Positions 16,046 to 25,106 are shown, counted from the stretch's first letter. The stretch: 64,000 nt of DNA from DASSTJ01 sp035707965 (GCA_035707965.1 DASSTJ010000202.1:6900-70899); one strand, 5' to 3'. Notes: generated by a model not told the origin, from the letters alone. Made by a program: numbers and translations.

Positions 16046-18829
16046 TCAGGCCACCGCCGAGTGCGCCACGACGCCGCGCAAGACGCCGTCGATCGCTTGC
16101 CGGGCCGCGCGACGGACGCCGGTGTCGTCCGCTGCCCCAGCGACCTGGTCGAGCAGGTCGACGAGCTGCTTGCAGCGCCGCACGAAGTCGCCCGCCGCCA
16201 GGTCCCCGTCGCGCAGCACGGTGTCGAGGCTCTGTCCGCGTGCCCAGCGCTGCATGGCCCAGGCCAGGCCGGCGTCGGGCTCTCGCAAGCTGCTGAGCCC
16301 GTGCTCCGCCTCGATCTCCTGCAGCTCGCCCCAGAGCCGCGCGGTGTCGTCGAGCGCCGCACCGACCGCTCCCCCGGGCGTCCGCGCCTGCAGTGCGTCA
16401 TCCCGGCGTGCCTCGTGCACGAGCGCCGACAGGCACGCGGCGAGGCCCGGCCCGTCCAGACCTCTCCACGTACCCGCCCGAAGGCACTCGGCTGTGAGCA
16501 GGTCGAGCTCGGTGTACAGGTGCCGCAGCCGCTCTCCGGCAGCGGTCACCACGGTGCTCTCCCTCGGCTCCCGCGCGCCGTCCGGTTCGCGGACCTCCAG
16601 GTACCCCAGCTGCACGAGGACGTCGCAGACTCGGTCGAACGTGCGCGCGACGTTGCTCGTGCGACCGGAGATCCGGCGTTCGAGCTTGTCGGCCTCGCGA
16701 CGCAGCCGCCACCACCGTTCGGCCCATCGGGCGTGCTCCTCCCGGTCCGGGCAGGAGTGGCACGGGTGCGCACGCAGCTGACGGCGAAGATCGAGGACCT
16801 CGTCGTCGTCGGAGCTGCCGCTGCTGGCACGACGTGGCGGCGGGTCGTGGGGAACGGCTGCCCGCAGGGTGGAGGCGAGGTCGCGGCGCGACTTGGGGTT
16901 GCGGGCGTTGAACGTCTTCGGCAGGCGTACCCGCGTGACCGGCTCGACGGGGGCCGGCAGGTCGGCCAGCTCCAGCCGTCGTACCTGGCGGTCCGACGTC
17001 AGCACGGTGGGCCGCGGGCCCTGGAGGCCGCCGGAGCGGTCGGGGTCGACGACCACGGCGTAGCCGGCCCGCCGTCCGCTGGGGACGCGGATCACGTCCC
17101 CGATGCGCAGGGTCTCCAGGCTCTGCACCGTCTCGGCGCGCCGGTCCGTGCGCCGACGGCGGGAGAGGTCGGCCTCGCGGTCGCTGAGGGACCGGCGCAG
17201 CTGGGCGTACTCGGTGAAGTCGCCACGGTCGCAGCGGACGCGTTCGGCGTAACCCTCGAGGGCGTCCTCCTGGGTGCGCAGCTGCGTCGCGAGCCCGACG
17301 ACGGCGCGGTCGTCCTGGAACTGGGCGAAGGACGTCTCGAGCACGTCGCGGGCACGCTCGCGGCCCACCTGGGCCACGAGGTTCACGGCCATGTTGTACG
17401 TCGGCCGGAAGCTCGAGCGCAGGGGGTAGGTGCGAGCGGAGGCGAGCCCCGCCACCGCCTGCGGGTCGAGGCCCGACGACCAGAGCACCACGGCGTGCCC
17501 CTCGACGTCGATGCCGCGCCGGCCTGCACGGCCGGTCAGCTGCGTGTACTCCCCTGGGGTGATGTCGGCACGGGTCTCGCCGTTCCACTTCACGAGGCGC
17601 TCCAGCACCACCGTGCGGGCCGGCATGTTGATACCGAGGGCCAGCGTCTCGGTCGCGAACACGCAGCGAACGAGTCCTCGGGCGAAGAGGTGCTCGACGA
17701 CCTCCTTGAAGGAGGGAAGGAGACCGGCGTGGTGGGCCGCGACCCCGCGCGAGAGGCCGTCCAGCCACTCCCAGTAACCCAGCACGTCCAGGTCCTCGGC
17801 AGGGACGTCGGACGTGCGCTCCTCCGCGTACGCCCGGATGCTCTCCGCCTCCTCGGGCGTGGTCAGTCGCACACCGGCCGTCAGGCACTGGCGCACCGCC
17901 GCATCGCACCCGGCCCTGCTGAAGATGAAGGTGATGGCGGGGAGGAGGTCGGCGGCGTCGAGCTGGGAGACGACCTCCGCTCGAGACGGCGTGCCGGGCC
18001 GCGGGCCCGGACGGCGCGCGGCGCCGCCGTAGCCCCCGCGGCGTCCTGACCGACGTCCCGGCGGCCCGCCGCGCCCTGCGCCGTCGAGGCGCTGGTCACG
18101 CCGAACCAGGTCGAGGAGCTGGGGGTTCACTCGCGGCTCGCCGTCCGCGCGGTCGACGAACAGGTCGAGCAGCTTGGACCCCACCATGACGTGCTGGTAG
18201 AGCGGCACTGGTCGCCGCTCCTCGACGACCACCGCGGTGTCGCCGCGCACGGTGTCGAGCCAGGCGCCGAACTCCTCGGCGTTGCTCACAGTGGCTGACA
18301 GCGAGACGAGCTGGACGTCGTCCGGCAGGTGGATGATCACCTCTTCCCAGACGGCGCCGCGGAACCGGTCGGCAAGGTAGTGGACCTCGTCCATCACGAC
18401 GCAGCCGAGGCCGCGCAGCGTGGGCGAGCCGGCGTACAGCATGTTGCGCAGCACCTCGGTCGTCATGACCACGACCGGTGCCTCGCCGTTGAGCGTGACG
18501 TCGCCGGTCAGCAGTCCCACCTTGTCGGGCCCGTGCACCGCCGCCAGCTCGCCGTACTTCTGGTTCGAGAGCGCCTTGATGGGCGTCGTGTAGAAGGCCT
18601 TCCGCCCCTGCGCCAAGGCCAGGTGGACGCCGAACTCTCCCACCACGGTCTTTCCGGCGCCCGTGGGTGCGGCGACCAGCACGCCGCTCCCCTGCTGCAG
18701 GGCGCGGCAGGCACGCAGCTGGAAGTCGTCCAGCTCGAAGCCGAGGCCGCTCCGGAAGTCGTGGAGCGGCGTCGCGCGCTCCGCCGCTCGGCGTCGGGAC
18801 TCCACGTACCGCTGCGCCGGCGAGGACAT
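16046..18829 (-). CDS. helY: Ski2/Mtr4-like DEAD/DEAH-box helicase HelY
   Basis: HelY is a large superfamily 2 helicase conserved in actinobacteria. About 927 residues. Motif I is AAPTGAGKTVVGEF (~48-61), motif II MDEVHYLAD, motif III LSATVSN, and motif VI lies in QLTGRAGRRGID. A glycine/arginine-rich insert (~270-310) separates the RecA lobes, and a C-terminal DSHCT-like domain follows, with CHSCPDREEH in the linker. ATG 18829 follows TAGTGT by seven bases. Upstream in-frame sequence to 19252 is antisense noise over the lipid kinase gene. Likely role in RNA processing or decay; not proven for this family. Confidence 0.9.
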   Translation of the reverse strand: MSSPAQRYVESRRRAAERATPLHDFRSGLGFELDDFQLRACRALQQGSGVLVAAPTGAGKTVVGEFGVHLALAQGRKAFYTTPIKALSNQKYGELAAVHGPDKVGLLTGDVTLNGEAPVVVMTTEVLRNMLYAGSPTLRGLGCVVMDEVHYLADRFRGAVWEEVIIHLPDDVQLVSLSATVSNAEEFGAWLDTVRGDTAVVVEERRPVPLYQHVMVGSKLLDLFVDRADGEPRVNPQLLDLVRRDQRLDGAGRGGPPGRRSGRRGGYGGAARRPGPRPGTPSRAEVVSQLDAADLLPAITFIFSRAGCDAAVRQCLTAGVRLTTPEEAESIRAYAEERTSDVPAEDLDVLGYWEWLDGLSRGVAAHHAGLLPSFKEVVEHLFARGLVRCVFATETLALGINMPARTVVLERLVKWNGETRADITPGEYTQLTGRAGRRGIDVEGHAVVLWSSGLDPQAVAGLASARTYPLRSSFRPTYNMAVNLVAQVGRERARDVLETSFAQFQDDRAVVGLATQLRTQEDALEGYAERVRCDRGDFTEYAQLRRSLSDREADLSRRRRTDRRAETVQSLETLRIGDVIRVPSGRRAGYAVVVDPDRSGGLQGPRPTVLTSDRQVRRLELADLPAPVEPVTRVRLPKTFNARNPKSRRDLASTLRAAVPHDPPPRRASSGSSDDDEVLDLRRQLRAHPCHSCPDREEHARWAERWWRLRREADKLERRISGRTSNVARTFDRVCDVLVQLGYLEVREPDGAREPRESTVVTAAGERLRHLYTELDLLTAECLRAGTWRGLDGPGLAACLSALVHEARRDDALQARTPGGAVGAALDDTARLWGELQEIEAEHGLSSLREPDAGLAWAMQRWARGQSLDTVLRDGDLAAGDFVRRCKQLVDLLDQVAGAADDTGVRRAARQAIDGVLRGVVAHSAVA

Positions 18830-18836
18830 GCTCCGC

Positions 18837-18842
18837 ACACTA
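18837..18842 (-). promoter_or_regulatory. -10 box of helY (leaderless)
   Basis: TAGTGT on the minus strand ends seven bases before ATG 18829, consistent with a leaderless transcript starting between dagK-like and helY genes. Confidence 0.45.
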
Positions 18843-18873
18843 CGGCAGAGCCCGCCGGGTCTCCTGACGGCGC

Positions 18874-19824
18874 TCAGGCCGGGTCGGACGCCTCCCGGGC
18901 GTCGGCGCGCGGCGGTGCCGTCGACCCCTCTGGCACCAGCACGGTCAGCGCACCGGGCACCGCTTCGACGGTGAGGGGCAGCGTGCCGAAGCGCTCTCCG
19001 TCGGCGTAGGCGGTGATGCCGGGCGTCGATAGCCCGACCCTGCGCGCGCGCCGGACGGTGACCGCGGGGTGCTGCACGTGCTCCCCCGTGTAGATCTTGG
19101 GGAACGCGCGCGCCAGCCCGATGATCGACAGTGGCCCGACGACCACCACGTCGAGCAAGCCGTCGTCGTAGGACGCGTCCGGGGCGATCTGCATGCCCCC
19201 GCCGTAGCGCGGGCCGTTGCCCACGGCCACGAGCATCGCCCTCGTCTCCCACCGCTCACCGTCGAGCTCGAGCACGTAGTCGAGAGGCCGGAACACCGGC
19301 AGCTCCCGGGCGATCGCCAGGTCGTAGCGCAGCCGACCCCGCGGCCAGCGCCAGCCGTTGGCCCGTTCGTTGACGACCGCGTCGAAGCCGCCGCAGAGCA
19401 CGCCGGCGTACCACCGCTCCTCGCTCCCGGCGTCCGCTCGACGGACCGCGTCGATGGTGCGGGTCGCGCCAGCCGAGACGGTGCGGACGGCGCCGGGGAG
19501 GTCGTTCACCGGCAGGCCGAGCGACGTCGCGATGTCGTTGCCGGTGCCGCAGGGGACGACCGCCAGCGGCGTCTGCGTGCCGGCGACCGCGTTGACGCCC
19601 AGGTGCACCATGCCGTCTCCCCCGACGACGACGAGGACGTCGGCGCCGGCGCGTACGGCCGCTCGCGCGCGGGCCAGGGAGTCCGCGGCCGACCCCGCCG
19701 TCAGGTCCTCGACCTCGTGCCCCGCGGCGCGCAGCAGGGCGGCTGCCCCTGTGCCGTGCTCCTTGGCCCGGCCCTTGCCGGCCGCCGGGTTGCCCACCAG
19801 GGCGATCCGTCGACGTTCGTTCAC
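18874..19824 (-). CDS. Diacylglycerol kinase-type lipid kinase
   Basis: This 316-residue protein phosphorylates diacylglycerol or a related lipid with ATP. It shows ALVGNPAAGKGRA at the start, the nucleotide motif VVGGDGMVHLGVNAV (~70-84), the CGTGNDIATSLGLP motif, and the C-terminal NGPRYGGGMQIAPDASYDDG with the Asp pair that coordinates metal. GTG 19824 lies six bases after TACGGT, so the mRNA is probably leaderless; the upstream open frame is not homologous. Related enzymes include YegS and sphingosine kinase, so the lipid is not certain. Confidence 0.9.
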   Translation of the reverse strand: MNERRRIALVGNPAAGKGRAKEHGTGAAALLRAAGHEVEDLTAGSAADSLARARAAVRAGADVLVVVGGDGMVHLGVNAVAGTQTPLAVVPCGTGNDIATSLGLPVNDLPGAVRTVSAGATRTIDAVRRADAGSEERWYAGVLCGGFDAVVNERANGWRWPRGRLRYDLAIARELPVFRPLDYVLELDGERWETRAMLVAVGNGPRYGGGMQIAPDASYDDGLLDVVVVGPLSIIGLARAFPKIYTGEHVQHPAVTVRRARRVGLSTPGITAYADGERFGTLPLTVEAVPGALTVLVPEGSTAPPRADAREASDPA

Positions 19825-19830
19825 GGGCGA

Positions 19831-19836
19831 ACCGTA
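19831..19836 (-). promoter_or_regulatory. -10 box of the lipid kinase gene (leaderless)
   Basis: TACGGT on the minus strand ends six bases before GTG 19824, and this spacing decides the start codon choice. Confidence 0.5.
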
Positions 19837-19879
19837 GCGGCTGCGTCGGTGCCGACGGTCGCGGCCACGCGTGCCCCGG

Positions 19880-20698
19880 TCACAGCGGGCTGGCCTCGTC
19901 GTCGTCCAGCGCCTCGTACGACGGCTCGTCGAGGCGACGCTCACGGCGACGGTCGACCACGAGGCAGATGGCGACGGCGACGCCGAACAGCAGGCACATC
20001 GCGCCCGCGAGAACGCACATCGACGTGGCCTCCGGCGTGGGCGTGGCGATCGCCGCGAACAGGAAGCACGAGAAGACGATGATCCGCCAGTGACGGACGA
20101 GCGTGCGGCCCTTGAGCAGACCGACGAGGTTCAGGCAGACCAGCACGACCGGGATGACGAAGGCGACGCCGAACGCGAGCACGACCCGCGTCACGAACGA
20201 GAAGTACGACGGCGCGTCGATGAAGGTGGAGCCGCCGTCCGGCACGAACTCGTTGAGGAACTCGATGGCCTTCGGCAGCACGAACCACGCGAGCCCGGCA
20301 CCGCTGAGGAAGAGTGGCACGGCCGCGGCGAGGAAGCCGAGGGACGAGCGCCGTTCCCTGCGAGTGAGGCCGGGCGTGATGAACGCCCAGAGCTGGTACA
20401 ACCAGATCGGCGACGAGACGAGGACGCCGATGGTCAGGGCGGCCTGCAGCTTGAGGTTGAAGGGGCTGAGCGGGTCGCCGAAGTTGATCGTGGCGGCGGC
20501 GACGCCCCGACGTTCCTGGATCTCGCGGATGGGCCGGGTGGCCGCCTCGAACAGCGGTTCGTAGAGGAACCAGCCGCCGACCGCACCGGCCAGGACTCCG
20601 AGTCCGGCCCGCGTCAGGCGTCGACGCAGCTCGACGAGGTGCTCCCGCAGGGCCATGCGCCCTTCGGGGTTGCGTCGACGCGACGGAGCGATGGCCAT
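19880..20698 (-). CDS. tatC: Sec-independent protein translocase TatC
   Basis: TatC is the six-helix receptor that binds the twin-arginine signal peptide. The 272-residue protein shows the conserved N-terminal segment MALREHLVELRRRL, the periplasmic FNLKLQAALTIG, SPIWLYQLWAFITPGL with the family Trp and Pro, and SYFSFVTRVVLAFG. The acidic C-terminal tail is cytosolic. The ATG at 20698 keeps a short basic lead before MALREHL; the internal Met of that motif is an alternative. tatA lies 34 bases upstream, forming a tatAC operon. tatB is not here. Confidence 0.96.
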   Translation of the reverse strand: MAIAPSRRRNPEGRMALREHLVELRRRLTRAGLGVLAGAVGGWFLYEPLFEAATRPIREIQERRGVAAATINFGDPLSPFNLKLQAALTIGVLVSSPIWLYQLWAFITPGLTRRERRSSLGFLAAAVPLFLSGAGLAWFVLPKAIEFLNEFVPDGGSTFIDAPSYFSFVTRVVLAFGVAFVIPVVLVCLNLVGLLKGRTLVRHWRIIVFSCFLFAAIATPTPEATSMCVLAGAMCLLFGVAVAICLVVDRRRERRLDEPSYEALDDDEASPL

Positions 20699-20732
20699 GG
20701 CCGCTGGTGTGAGTGCGCGGAGGTGCTGCGGC

Positions 20733-21020
20733 TCAGACGCCGCGCTTCTGGTCCGCCTGCTCAGCGGACCCCGCCGCGGCCCCCGGCGTGGTCGCACGGT
20801 TGCCGCCCGCCGACCCGTCGTCCATCACGCGTCCCTCGAGGGGCGCCTTGGCGGACGGCTCGTCGTCGTCCTCGCGGAGCTGCTTGACCTCGGACTTGAA
20901 GATGCGGAGCGAGCGCCCGAGGCCGCGGGCGGCGTCGGGGAGCCTCTTGCCCCCGAACAGGACGAGGATCACGAGCAGGACGATCAGCAGGTGCGGACCG
21001 TCGAAGAGGTTGCGAAACAT
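20733..21020 (-). CDS. tatA: Sec-independent protein translocase TatA
   Basis: TatA oligomerises to form the twin-arginine translocation pathway. The 95-residue protein has a single N-terminal membrane helix ([19 protein letters not shown]), a Gly-Lys hinge, an amphipathic helix ([20 protein letters not shown]) and a disordered acidic and then Gly/Ala-rich tail. The ATG at 21020 has GGAGGA 12 bases upstream. First gene of tatA-tatC, following a small membrane protein gene. Confidence 0.95.
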   Translation of the reverse strand: MFRNLFDGPHLLIVLLVILVLFGGKRLPDAARGLGRSLRIFKSEVKQLREDDDEPSAKAPLEGRVMDDGSAGGNRATTPGAAAGSAEQADQKRGV

Positions 21021-21052
21021 GCTGCTGTCCTCCAGCTGGGGCGACTGATCCC

Positions 21053-21331
21053 CTAGCGTACGCCCCGGGACCGGCGGCGTCCGGCACCGCGACGACCCCG
21101 GTGGCGCGACGTACGAGCGCGCCGAGGGACGCCGTCCGGGTCGCTGAGGACCGACCGCGCCGGCACGTACGCCTCGGTGATCTGCTCGAGGGCCGGCGAC
21201 AGCCGCTCCGCGCTCTGGCCGACCGCACGTCCCAGCTCGATCAGCCGCTTGACCAGGCCCCAGACGACGAGGCCGAGGAAGAGGAGCCCGAGCAGCACGA
21301 GCACGCACCACCCGAGGACCCACCACCACAT
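21053..21331 (-). CDS. Small single-pass membrane protein, unknown function
   Basis: A 92-residue protein with an N-terminal membrane segment rich in Trp and Leu ([20 protein letters not shown]), a 40-residue amphipathic stretch, and a strongly basic, disordered tail ([20 protein letters not shown]). The start is supported by a TAGGGT -10 box six bases before the ATG. It sits 32 bases upstream of tatA. I do not recognise a named family. Topology resembles small TatA/B-like helpers, but that is only a resemblance. Confidence 0.6.
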   Translation of the reverse strand: MWWWVLGWCVLVLLGLLFLGLVVWGLVKRLIELGRAVGQSAERLSPALEQITEAYVPARSVLSDPDGVPRRARTSRHRGRRGAGRRRSRGVR

Positions 21332-21362
21332 GCGCCCACCCTACCGAGGGAGGGTGGGCGCA
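21331..21362. repeat. 12-bp inverted repeat overlapping a promoter
   Basis: TGCGCCCACCCT and its exact complement are separated by eight bases. On the minus strand the promoter-proximal arm contains TAGGGT (21338-21343), the probable -10 of the small membrane gene, and touches its ATG. The same hairpin can terminate the zinc-ribbon gene that ends 40 bases upstream on the same strand. Terminator and promoter functions may overlap. Confidence 0.5.
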
Positions 21363-21401
21363 CGTGGTGGTCGCGGTGGCCGCTGTGGCCACGGGGGCGC
21401 G

Positions 21402-21752
21402 TCAGTGCGTCAGACGCGCCGTTCCAGGGCGCAGCGCCGTGAGCGCCGCGACGAGGTTGTCCGTCTGCGCCAGGCGAAGGGCGAAGTCAAGGACGTCGTC
21501 GTACGTCACGGGCTCGCCCTGGTGCTCCTCGAGCGCCTCCGCCGGGACGGTCCAGCTCTCGGCGGGGACGCCCCCGGACTGCAGCAGCGACACGACGTCG
21601 GACCCCGCGGGCTTGCGGACCTCCTGACGGCACTCGGTGCACGTGAAGGAGTAGTAGGACCAGTCCGGCACCGTGCAGACGACGAGGCGGACCTGCGCGG
21701 GGGTCAGCTCCACGTCCCCACAGCATGGGCAGGACGCCTTGATCGTGCTCAT
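21402..21752 (-). CDS. Zinc-ribbon-like hypothetical protein
   Basis: A 116-residue soluble protein of unknown function. The N-terminal half has two cysteine pairs, CPCCG (~8-12) and CTEC (~39-42), as in a zinc ribbon, with strands between them (VRLVVC and YYSFTC). The C-terminal half is helical. GAGGAGG lies ten bases upstream of the ATG. Downstream of pafC on the same strand, separated by ~90 bases. Similar small proteins are common in actinobacteria; I cannot assign a role. Confidence 0.7.
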   Translation of the reverse strand: MSTIKASCPCCGDVELTPAQVRLVVCTVPDWSYYSFTCTECRQEVRKPAGSDVVSLLQSGGVPAESWTVPAEALEEHQGEPVTYDDVLDFALRLAQTDNLVAALTALRPGTARLTH

Positions 21753-21840
21753 GTCCGTCGCCTCCTCGGCCCTGGCGTGAACCTGGCCCCGGTGGCGGTT
21801 CGCGCTGACACCTGATGGATCGGCAGCGCGGTGCCGGACT

Positions 21841-22815
21841 TTACCCTTGTGTCGGCGTGACCTGGTACGCGTCGAGGGCTGCCTGCGCCACGTCCACGAC
21901 GGTCGCCGCCAGCTCGGGCGGGTCGACGACCCGGGCCGCTCCGCTCAGGCGCAGGACCAGCTGCCGCAGCCACGCCGTGTCCGCCGTCCGCAGCTGCACC
22001 CGCAGCCTGCCGCCGTCCAGCTCCCGGGTGCTCTCGATGGGGTAGTAGTCGACCACCCAGTGCGCGCCCGCGTCGAGCTCCAGCGTGACGAGCAGGTCGT
22101 CGGGTCCGGCGGCGAACACGCCGGCGTCGAGGTCGCGGGAGCGGGCGGACGACGGGGGGGTGCCGTCCTGCTCCAGGACGGTCGCGGTCACGACCCGGTC
22201 CAGCCGGAAGAGCCGGACGGCCTCCGCGCGGTGGCACCAGCCCTCGAGGTACCAACGGCCGTCGACGTGGAGCACTCGCATCGGGTCGACGTCGCGGTCG
22301 GTGGTCTCGTCGCGGTGCGGCACCAGGTATCGCAGGTGCAGCCGTCGGCGGCGGCGAACCGCGTCCTCGCAGGCGTTGACGACCTCCCGGTCTGGCGTGC
22401 GGTCCAGGTCGACGTGCACGGAGTCGGCAACCGCCGCGGCAGCGCCCGCTGCCCCCTCCAGCTTGGCCAGCGCTCGCACGACCGCGTCACGGTCGCCGAG
22501 GCCGGGCACCTCGGCGAGCGCGCGCAGCCCGACGATGAGTGCCAGCGCCTCGTCGATCCCCAGACGCAGGGGCCGGGCGATGGCGTCGGCGTTGCCCAGG
22601 TAGACCTTGCCGGACTCCCAGTCGGCCTCGATGAGGTCGTCGGGCATGTGGCCCGGCAGCCCGCACACGAAGAGCAGCTCGAGGTCCTTGACCAGCTGAC
22701 GCTCGGCGATGCCGAACTCGGCTGCGACCTCGTCGAGGGGTGCTCCCTGGTGCTGCAGCAGCCAGGGCACCATCGCGAGGAGGCGAGCGAGACGCTCGGT
22801 GGCTGACTCGCTCAC
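21841..22815 (-). CDS. pafC: WYL-domain transcriptional regulator PafC
   Basis: PafC pairs with PafB to form the DNA-damage-responsive activator of mycobacteria, which works independently of LexA. The 324-residue protein has an N-terminal winged helix (LARLLAMVPWLLQ, then LDEVAAEFGIAERQLVKDLE), a WYL domain with RYLVPHRDETTDRDVDPMRV and GRWYLEGWC, and a C-terminal WCX domain. It starts with GTG overlapping the pafB stop by four bases (GTGA), so the two are translationally coupled. Function is inferred from family and order. Confidence 0.93.
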   Translation of the reverse strand: MSESATERLARLLAMVPWLLQHQGAPLDEVAAEFGIAERQLVKDLELLFVCGLPGHMPDDLIEADWESGKVYLGNADAIARPLRLGIDEALALIVGLRALAEVPGLGDRDAVVRALAKLEGAAGAAAAVADSVHVDLDRTPDREVVNACEDAVRRRRRLHLRYLVPHRDETTDRDVDPMRVLHVDGRWYLEGWCHRAEAVRLFRLDRVVTATVLEQDGTPPSSARSRDLDAGVFAAGPDDLLVTLELDAGAHWVVDYYPIESTRELDGGRLRVQLRTADTAWLRQLVLRLSGAARVVDPPELAATVVDVAQAALDAYQVTPTQG

Positions 22816-23855
22816 GGCGTTCCCTCCGTCATGGCTGCGCGCCCTCCCGGTCCCTTCGCCTCGTGACCACCCTCCCCCTCGTTCCCGCTACCGGACATCA
22901 GCACCTTCTGCAACCGTCGGACGACTGACGTCCGCAGGTCCTCCGGCTCGCGGACCAGCACGGCCGGCCCGTACGCGACGAGCTCCTGCGCCAGGTAGTC
23001 CGGGTCGTCGAACTCGACCACGAGCTCGTCGTGGCGCTCGTCGTCACCGGTCGGCGTCACACGGCTTGCCCTGCGGCGCAGCGTCTGCCCCGCGCCTGGG
23101 CGGACGAGCAGCGTGGTGGTGCGGGTCGGGCGGTCGCTCGAGAGGTCACCCACCAGGACGCGCGGGTCGTGGTCGGCCGGCACCTCGTACTCCCCCGGCT
23201 GACCGACGCGACGCACGTCGCTCTCGACGCGGCTCAGCCGGAAGACGCGCGGGGCCGAGCGGTCTCGGTCGAGGCCGGTCAGGTACCAGCGTCCCCGCCA
23301 GCTGGTCACCGCCCACGGCTCCACGGTGCGCTGTGCCACCTGGCCGGTGCTCTGGGTGCGGTACGTGAACTGGACCGGTACCCGGTCACGGACCGCCGTC
23401 CACAGCGCGTCGAAGGCGGGCTCGGCGGTGCGGACGCGAGGCTCCAGGCCGATGAGGGAGCCGTCGTCCGGTGGCACCCCGAGCGCTGAGAGCTTGGCGA
23501 GCGCCCGCCTGGCTGCGCCGGCGAGACTAGCCCGCTGCCACACCCGCGACGCGAGGCCGAGCACCGCGAGCTCGTCCGGCGCGAGGTGGATGTCGGGCAG
23601 CGCGTAGGCGTCGCGGTCGACGCGGTAACCGACCTCGTCCTCGAACAGGGCGTCCTCGCTGGTCGTCTCGAGAGGGATGCCCAGCTCGCGCAGCTCGTCC
23701 TTGTCGCGCTCGAACATGCGGTCGAACGCCTCGGTGCTGGTGTTCTCGGCGTACTGCGGCACGGCCTGGCGGATCTGCGCCTTCGTCAGCGGCCGGCGCG
23801 TGCTGAGCAGGCAGATGACGAGGTTGAGCAGTCGCTCGGTCTTCGCGCTGGACAT
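22812..23855 (-). CDS. pafB: WYL-domain transcriptional regulator PafB
   Basis: Partner of PafC. The 347-residue protein has an N-terminal winged helix (TERLLNLVICLLSTRRPLTK), a middle helical region, a WYL domain (VQFTYRTQSTGQVAQRTVEP, GRWYLTGLDRD) and a WCX domain, followed by a ~25-residue Gly-rich tail. The ATG at 23855 follows GGGAGGGA; a TAGCGT -10 lies at 23875-23880. The frame continues upstream over the divergent DUF3866 gene but is not protein-like. The actinobacterial order pafB-pafC-tatA-tatC-helY is kept here. Confidence 0.93.
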   Translation of the reverse strand: MSSAKTERLLNLVICLLSTRRPLTKAQIRQAVPQYAENTSTEAFDRMFERDKDELRELGIPLETTSEDALFEDEVGYRVDRDAYALPDIHLAPDELAVLGLASRVWQRASLAGAARRALAKLSALGVPPDDGSLIGLEPRVRTAEPAFDALWTAVRDRVPVQFTYRTQSTGQVAQRTVEPWAVTSWRGRWYLTGLDRDRSAPRVFRLSRVESDVRRVGQPGEYEVPADHDPRVLVGDLSSDRPTRTTTLLVRPGAGQTLRRRASRVTPTGDDERHDELVVEFDDPDYLAQELVAYGPAVLVREPEDLRTSVVRRLQKVLMSGSGNEGEGGHEAKGPGGRAAMTEGTP

Positions 23856-23936
23856 GGCTCCCTCCCGGGCGGAGACGCTATCGGACGCGGCGGGGCCGAC
23901 GTGAACGGACGCGATCCGGCGTGACGTCCAAGTGGC

Positions 23937-23942
23937 TACGCT
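23937..23942 (+). promoter_or_regulatory. -10 box of the DUF3866 gene (leaderless)
   Basis: TACGCT ends six bases before GTG 23949. It faces away from the pafB -10 at 23875-23880. Confidence 0.5.
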
Positions 23943-23948
23943 CGGGTG

Positions 23949-25106
23949 GTGACGACTCAGGTGCTGTGGCGGACCGGGCGGGTGGTCGGGCTCGACCGCG
24001 CCTGGACGGCTGTGCGTGAGGTCGTCGTCGAGCTGGACGAGCCGGACGTCCCCGCGTCGCCGGACGCGCCCGACGAAGCGCGCGTGCTCGCTCTCGCCTA
24101 CGTCCCCCTGGTCGGTGCACCCGAGGTCGGTGACCGGGTGCTCGTGACGGTCGGTGCGCTCGCCCGAGGGCTGGGCACCGGGGGCTACGCCATGGTGGCG
24201 GCGCTGCCCGACCGCGTGTCCCCGGACCCGCCGCCGTCGATCGGGCACCTCGTCAAGGCTCGGTACATGCCCCTCCAAGCGATGGTGCTGGGCGTCGACG
24301 AGCAGGACTCCCCGCACCACGCGGTCCTGCGCGAGGCGGACGACCTCGCCGGCCTGCCGGTGGTGGTGGCGGACCTGCACTCCGCGCTGCCGGCTGTCGT
24401 CGCCGGGGTGCGGGCTGCCAGGCCCGCAGCCAAGGTCGCCTACGTCATGACGGACGGCGGTGCCCTGCCGGCGTGGTTCTCGCGCACCCTGGACCAGCTG
24501 CGGCACTCGGAGTGGGTCGCCGGCTCGGTCACGGTCGGGCAGGCGTTCGGTGGCGACCTCGAGGCGGTGACCCTGCACAGCGGCTTGCTGGCCGCGCACC
24601 ACGTCCTGCACGCCGATGTCGTGGTGGTCACCCAGGGTCCAGGCAATCTGGGCACCGGCACACGGTGGGGCTTCTCGGGTGTGGCGTGCGGGGAGGCCGT
24701 CAACGCGGTAGCCACGCTCGGGGGGCGTCCGGTCGCCTGCCTGCGAGTCTCGGACGCCGATCCGCGCCCTCGGCACCGTGGGGTCTCGCACCACAGCACC
24801 ACGGCGTACGGACGGGTGGCGCTGCTGCCGGCCGACGTCGTCGTCCCCGACCTCCCGGGAGAGCTCGGCGCCGACGTCCGGCAGGCCGCTGAGCAGCTCT
24901 GCGCGCCGCAGGGCCGTCACCGTCTCGTGCTGGAGCCGGTCGACGGCCTCATCGAGGCCTTGCGCACCTCACCCGTGACCCTGTCCACGATGGGACGTCG
25001 CCTTGACGACGACCCGGCGGCGTTCCTGGCGGCCGCCGCAGCGGGCCGGCACGCGGCGAGGCTGCTCGACGAACCGACGAGCGGCGAGAGCCCCGGCGTC
25101 AGCTGA
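23949..25106 (+). CDS. DUF3866 family protein
   Basis: A 385-residue protein of unknown function. It has an N-terminal small beta domain (to ~95) and a larger alpha/beta domain with the conserved runs GHLVKARYMPLQ, VVADLHSALPAV, AYVMTDGGALPAWFSRTL, TVGQAFGGDLEAVTLHSGL and VVTQGPGNLGTGTRWGFSG. Conserved His, Asp and Gly residues suggest an enzyme, but no reaction is known to me. Two tandem GTG codons occur at 23946 and 23949; the second fits the six-base -10 spacing. It diverges from pafB and converges on an FKBP gene. Confidence 0.85.
   Translation: MTTQVLWRTGRVVGLDRAWTAVREVVVELDEPDVPASPDAPDEARVLALAYVPLVGAPEVGDRVLVTVGALARGLGTGGYAMVAALPDRVSPDPPPSIGHLVKARYMPLQAMVLGVDEQDSPHHAVLREADDLAGLPVVVADLHSALPAVVAGVRAARPAAKVAYVMTDGGALPAWFSRTLDQLRHSEWVAGSVTVGQAFGGDLEAVTLHSGLLAAHHVLHADVVVVTQGPGNLGTGTRWGFSGVACGEAVNAVATLGGRPVACLRVSDADPRPRHRGVSHHSTTAYGRVALLPADVVVPDLPGELGADVRQAAEQLCAPQGRHRLVLEPVDGLIEALRTSPVTLSTMGRRLDDDPAAFLAAAAAGRHAARLLDEPTSGESPGVS

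Noticed and set aside
15965..18049. A 694-codon plus-strand open frame opposite helY
   Set aside because: Composition is low-complexity and no family matches; helY on the other strand has all helicase motifs.
22812..24920. Extension of the pafB frame to 702 codons
   Set aside because: The upstream ~355 codons are antisense to DUF3866 and not WYL-like; ATG 23855 with a ribosome-binding site is the proper start.
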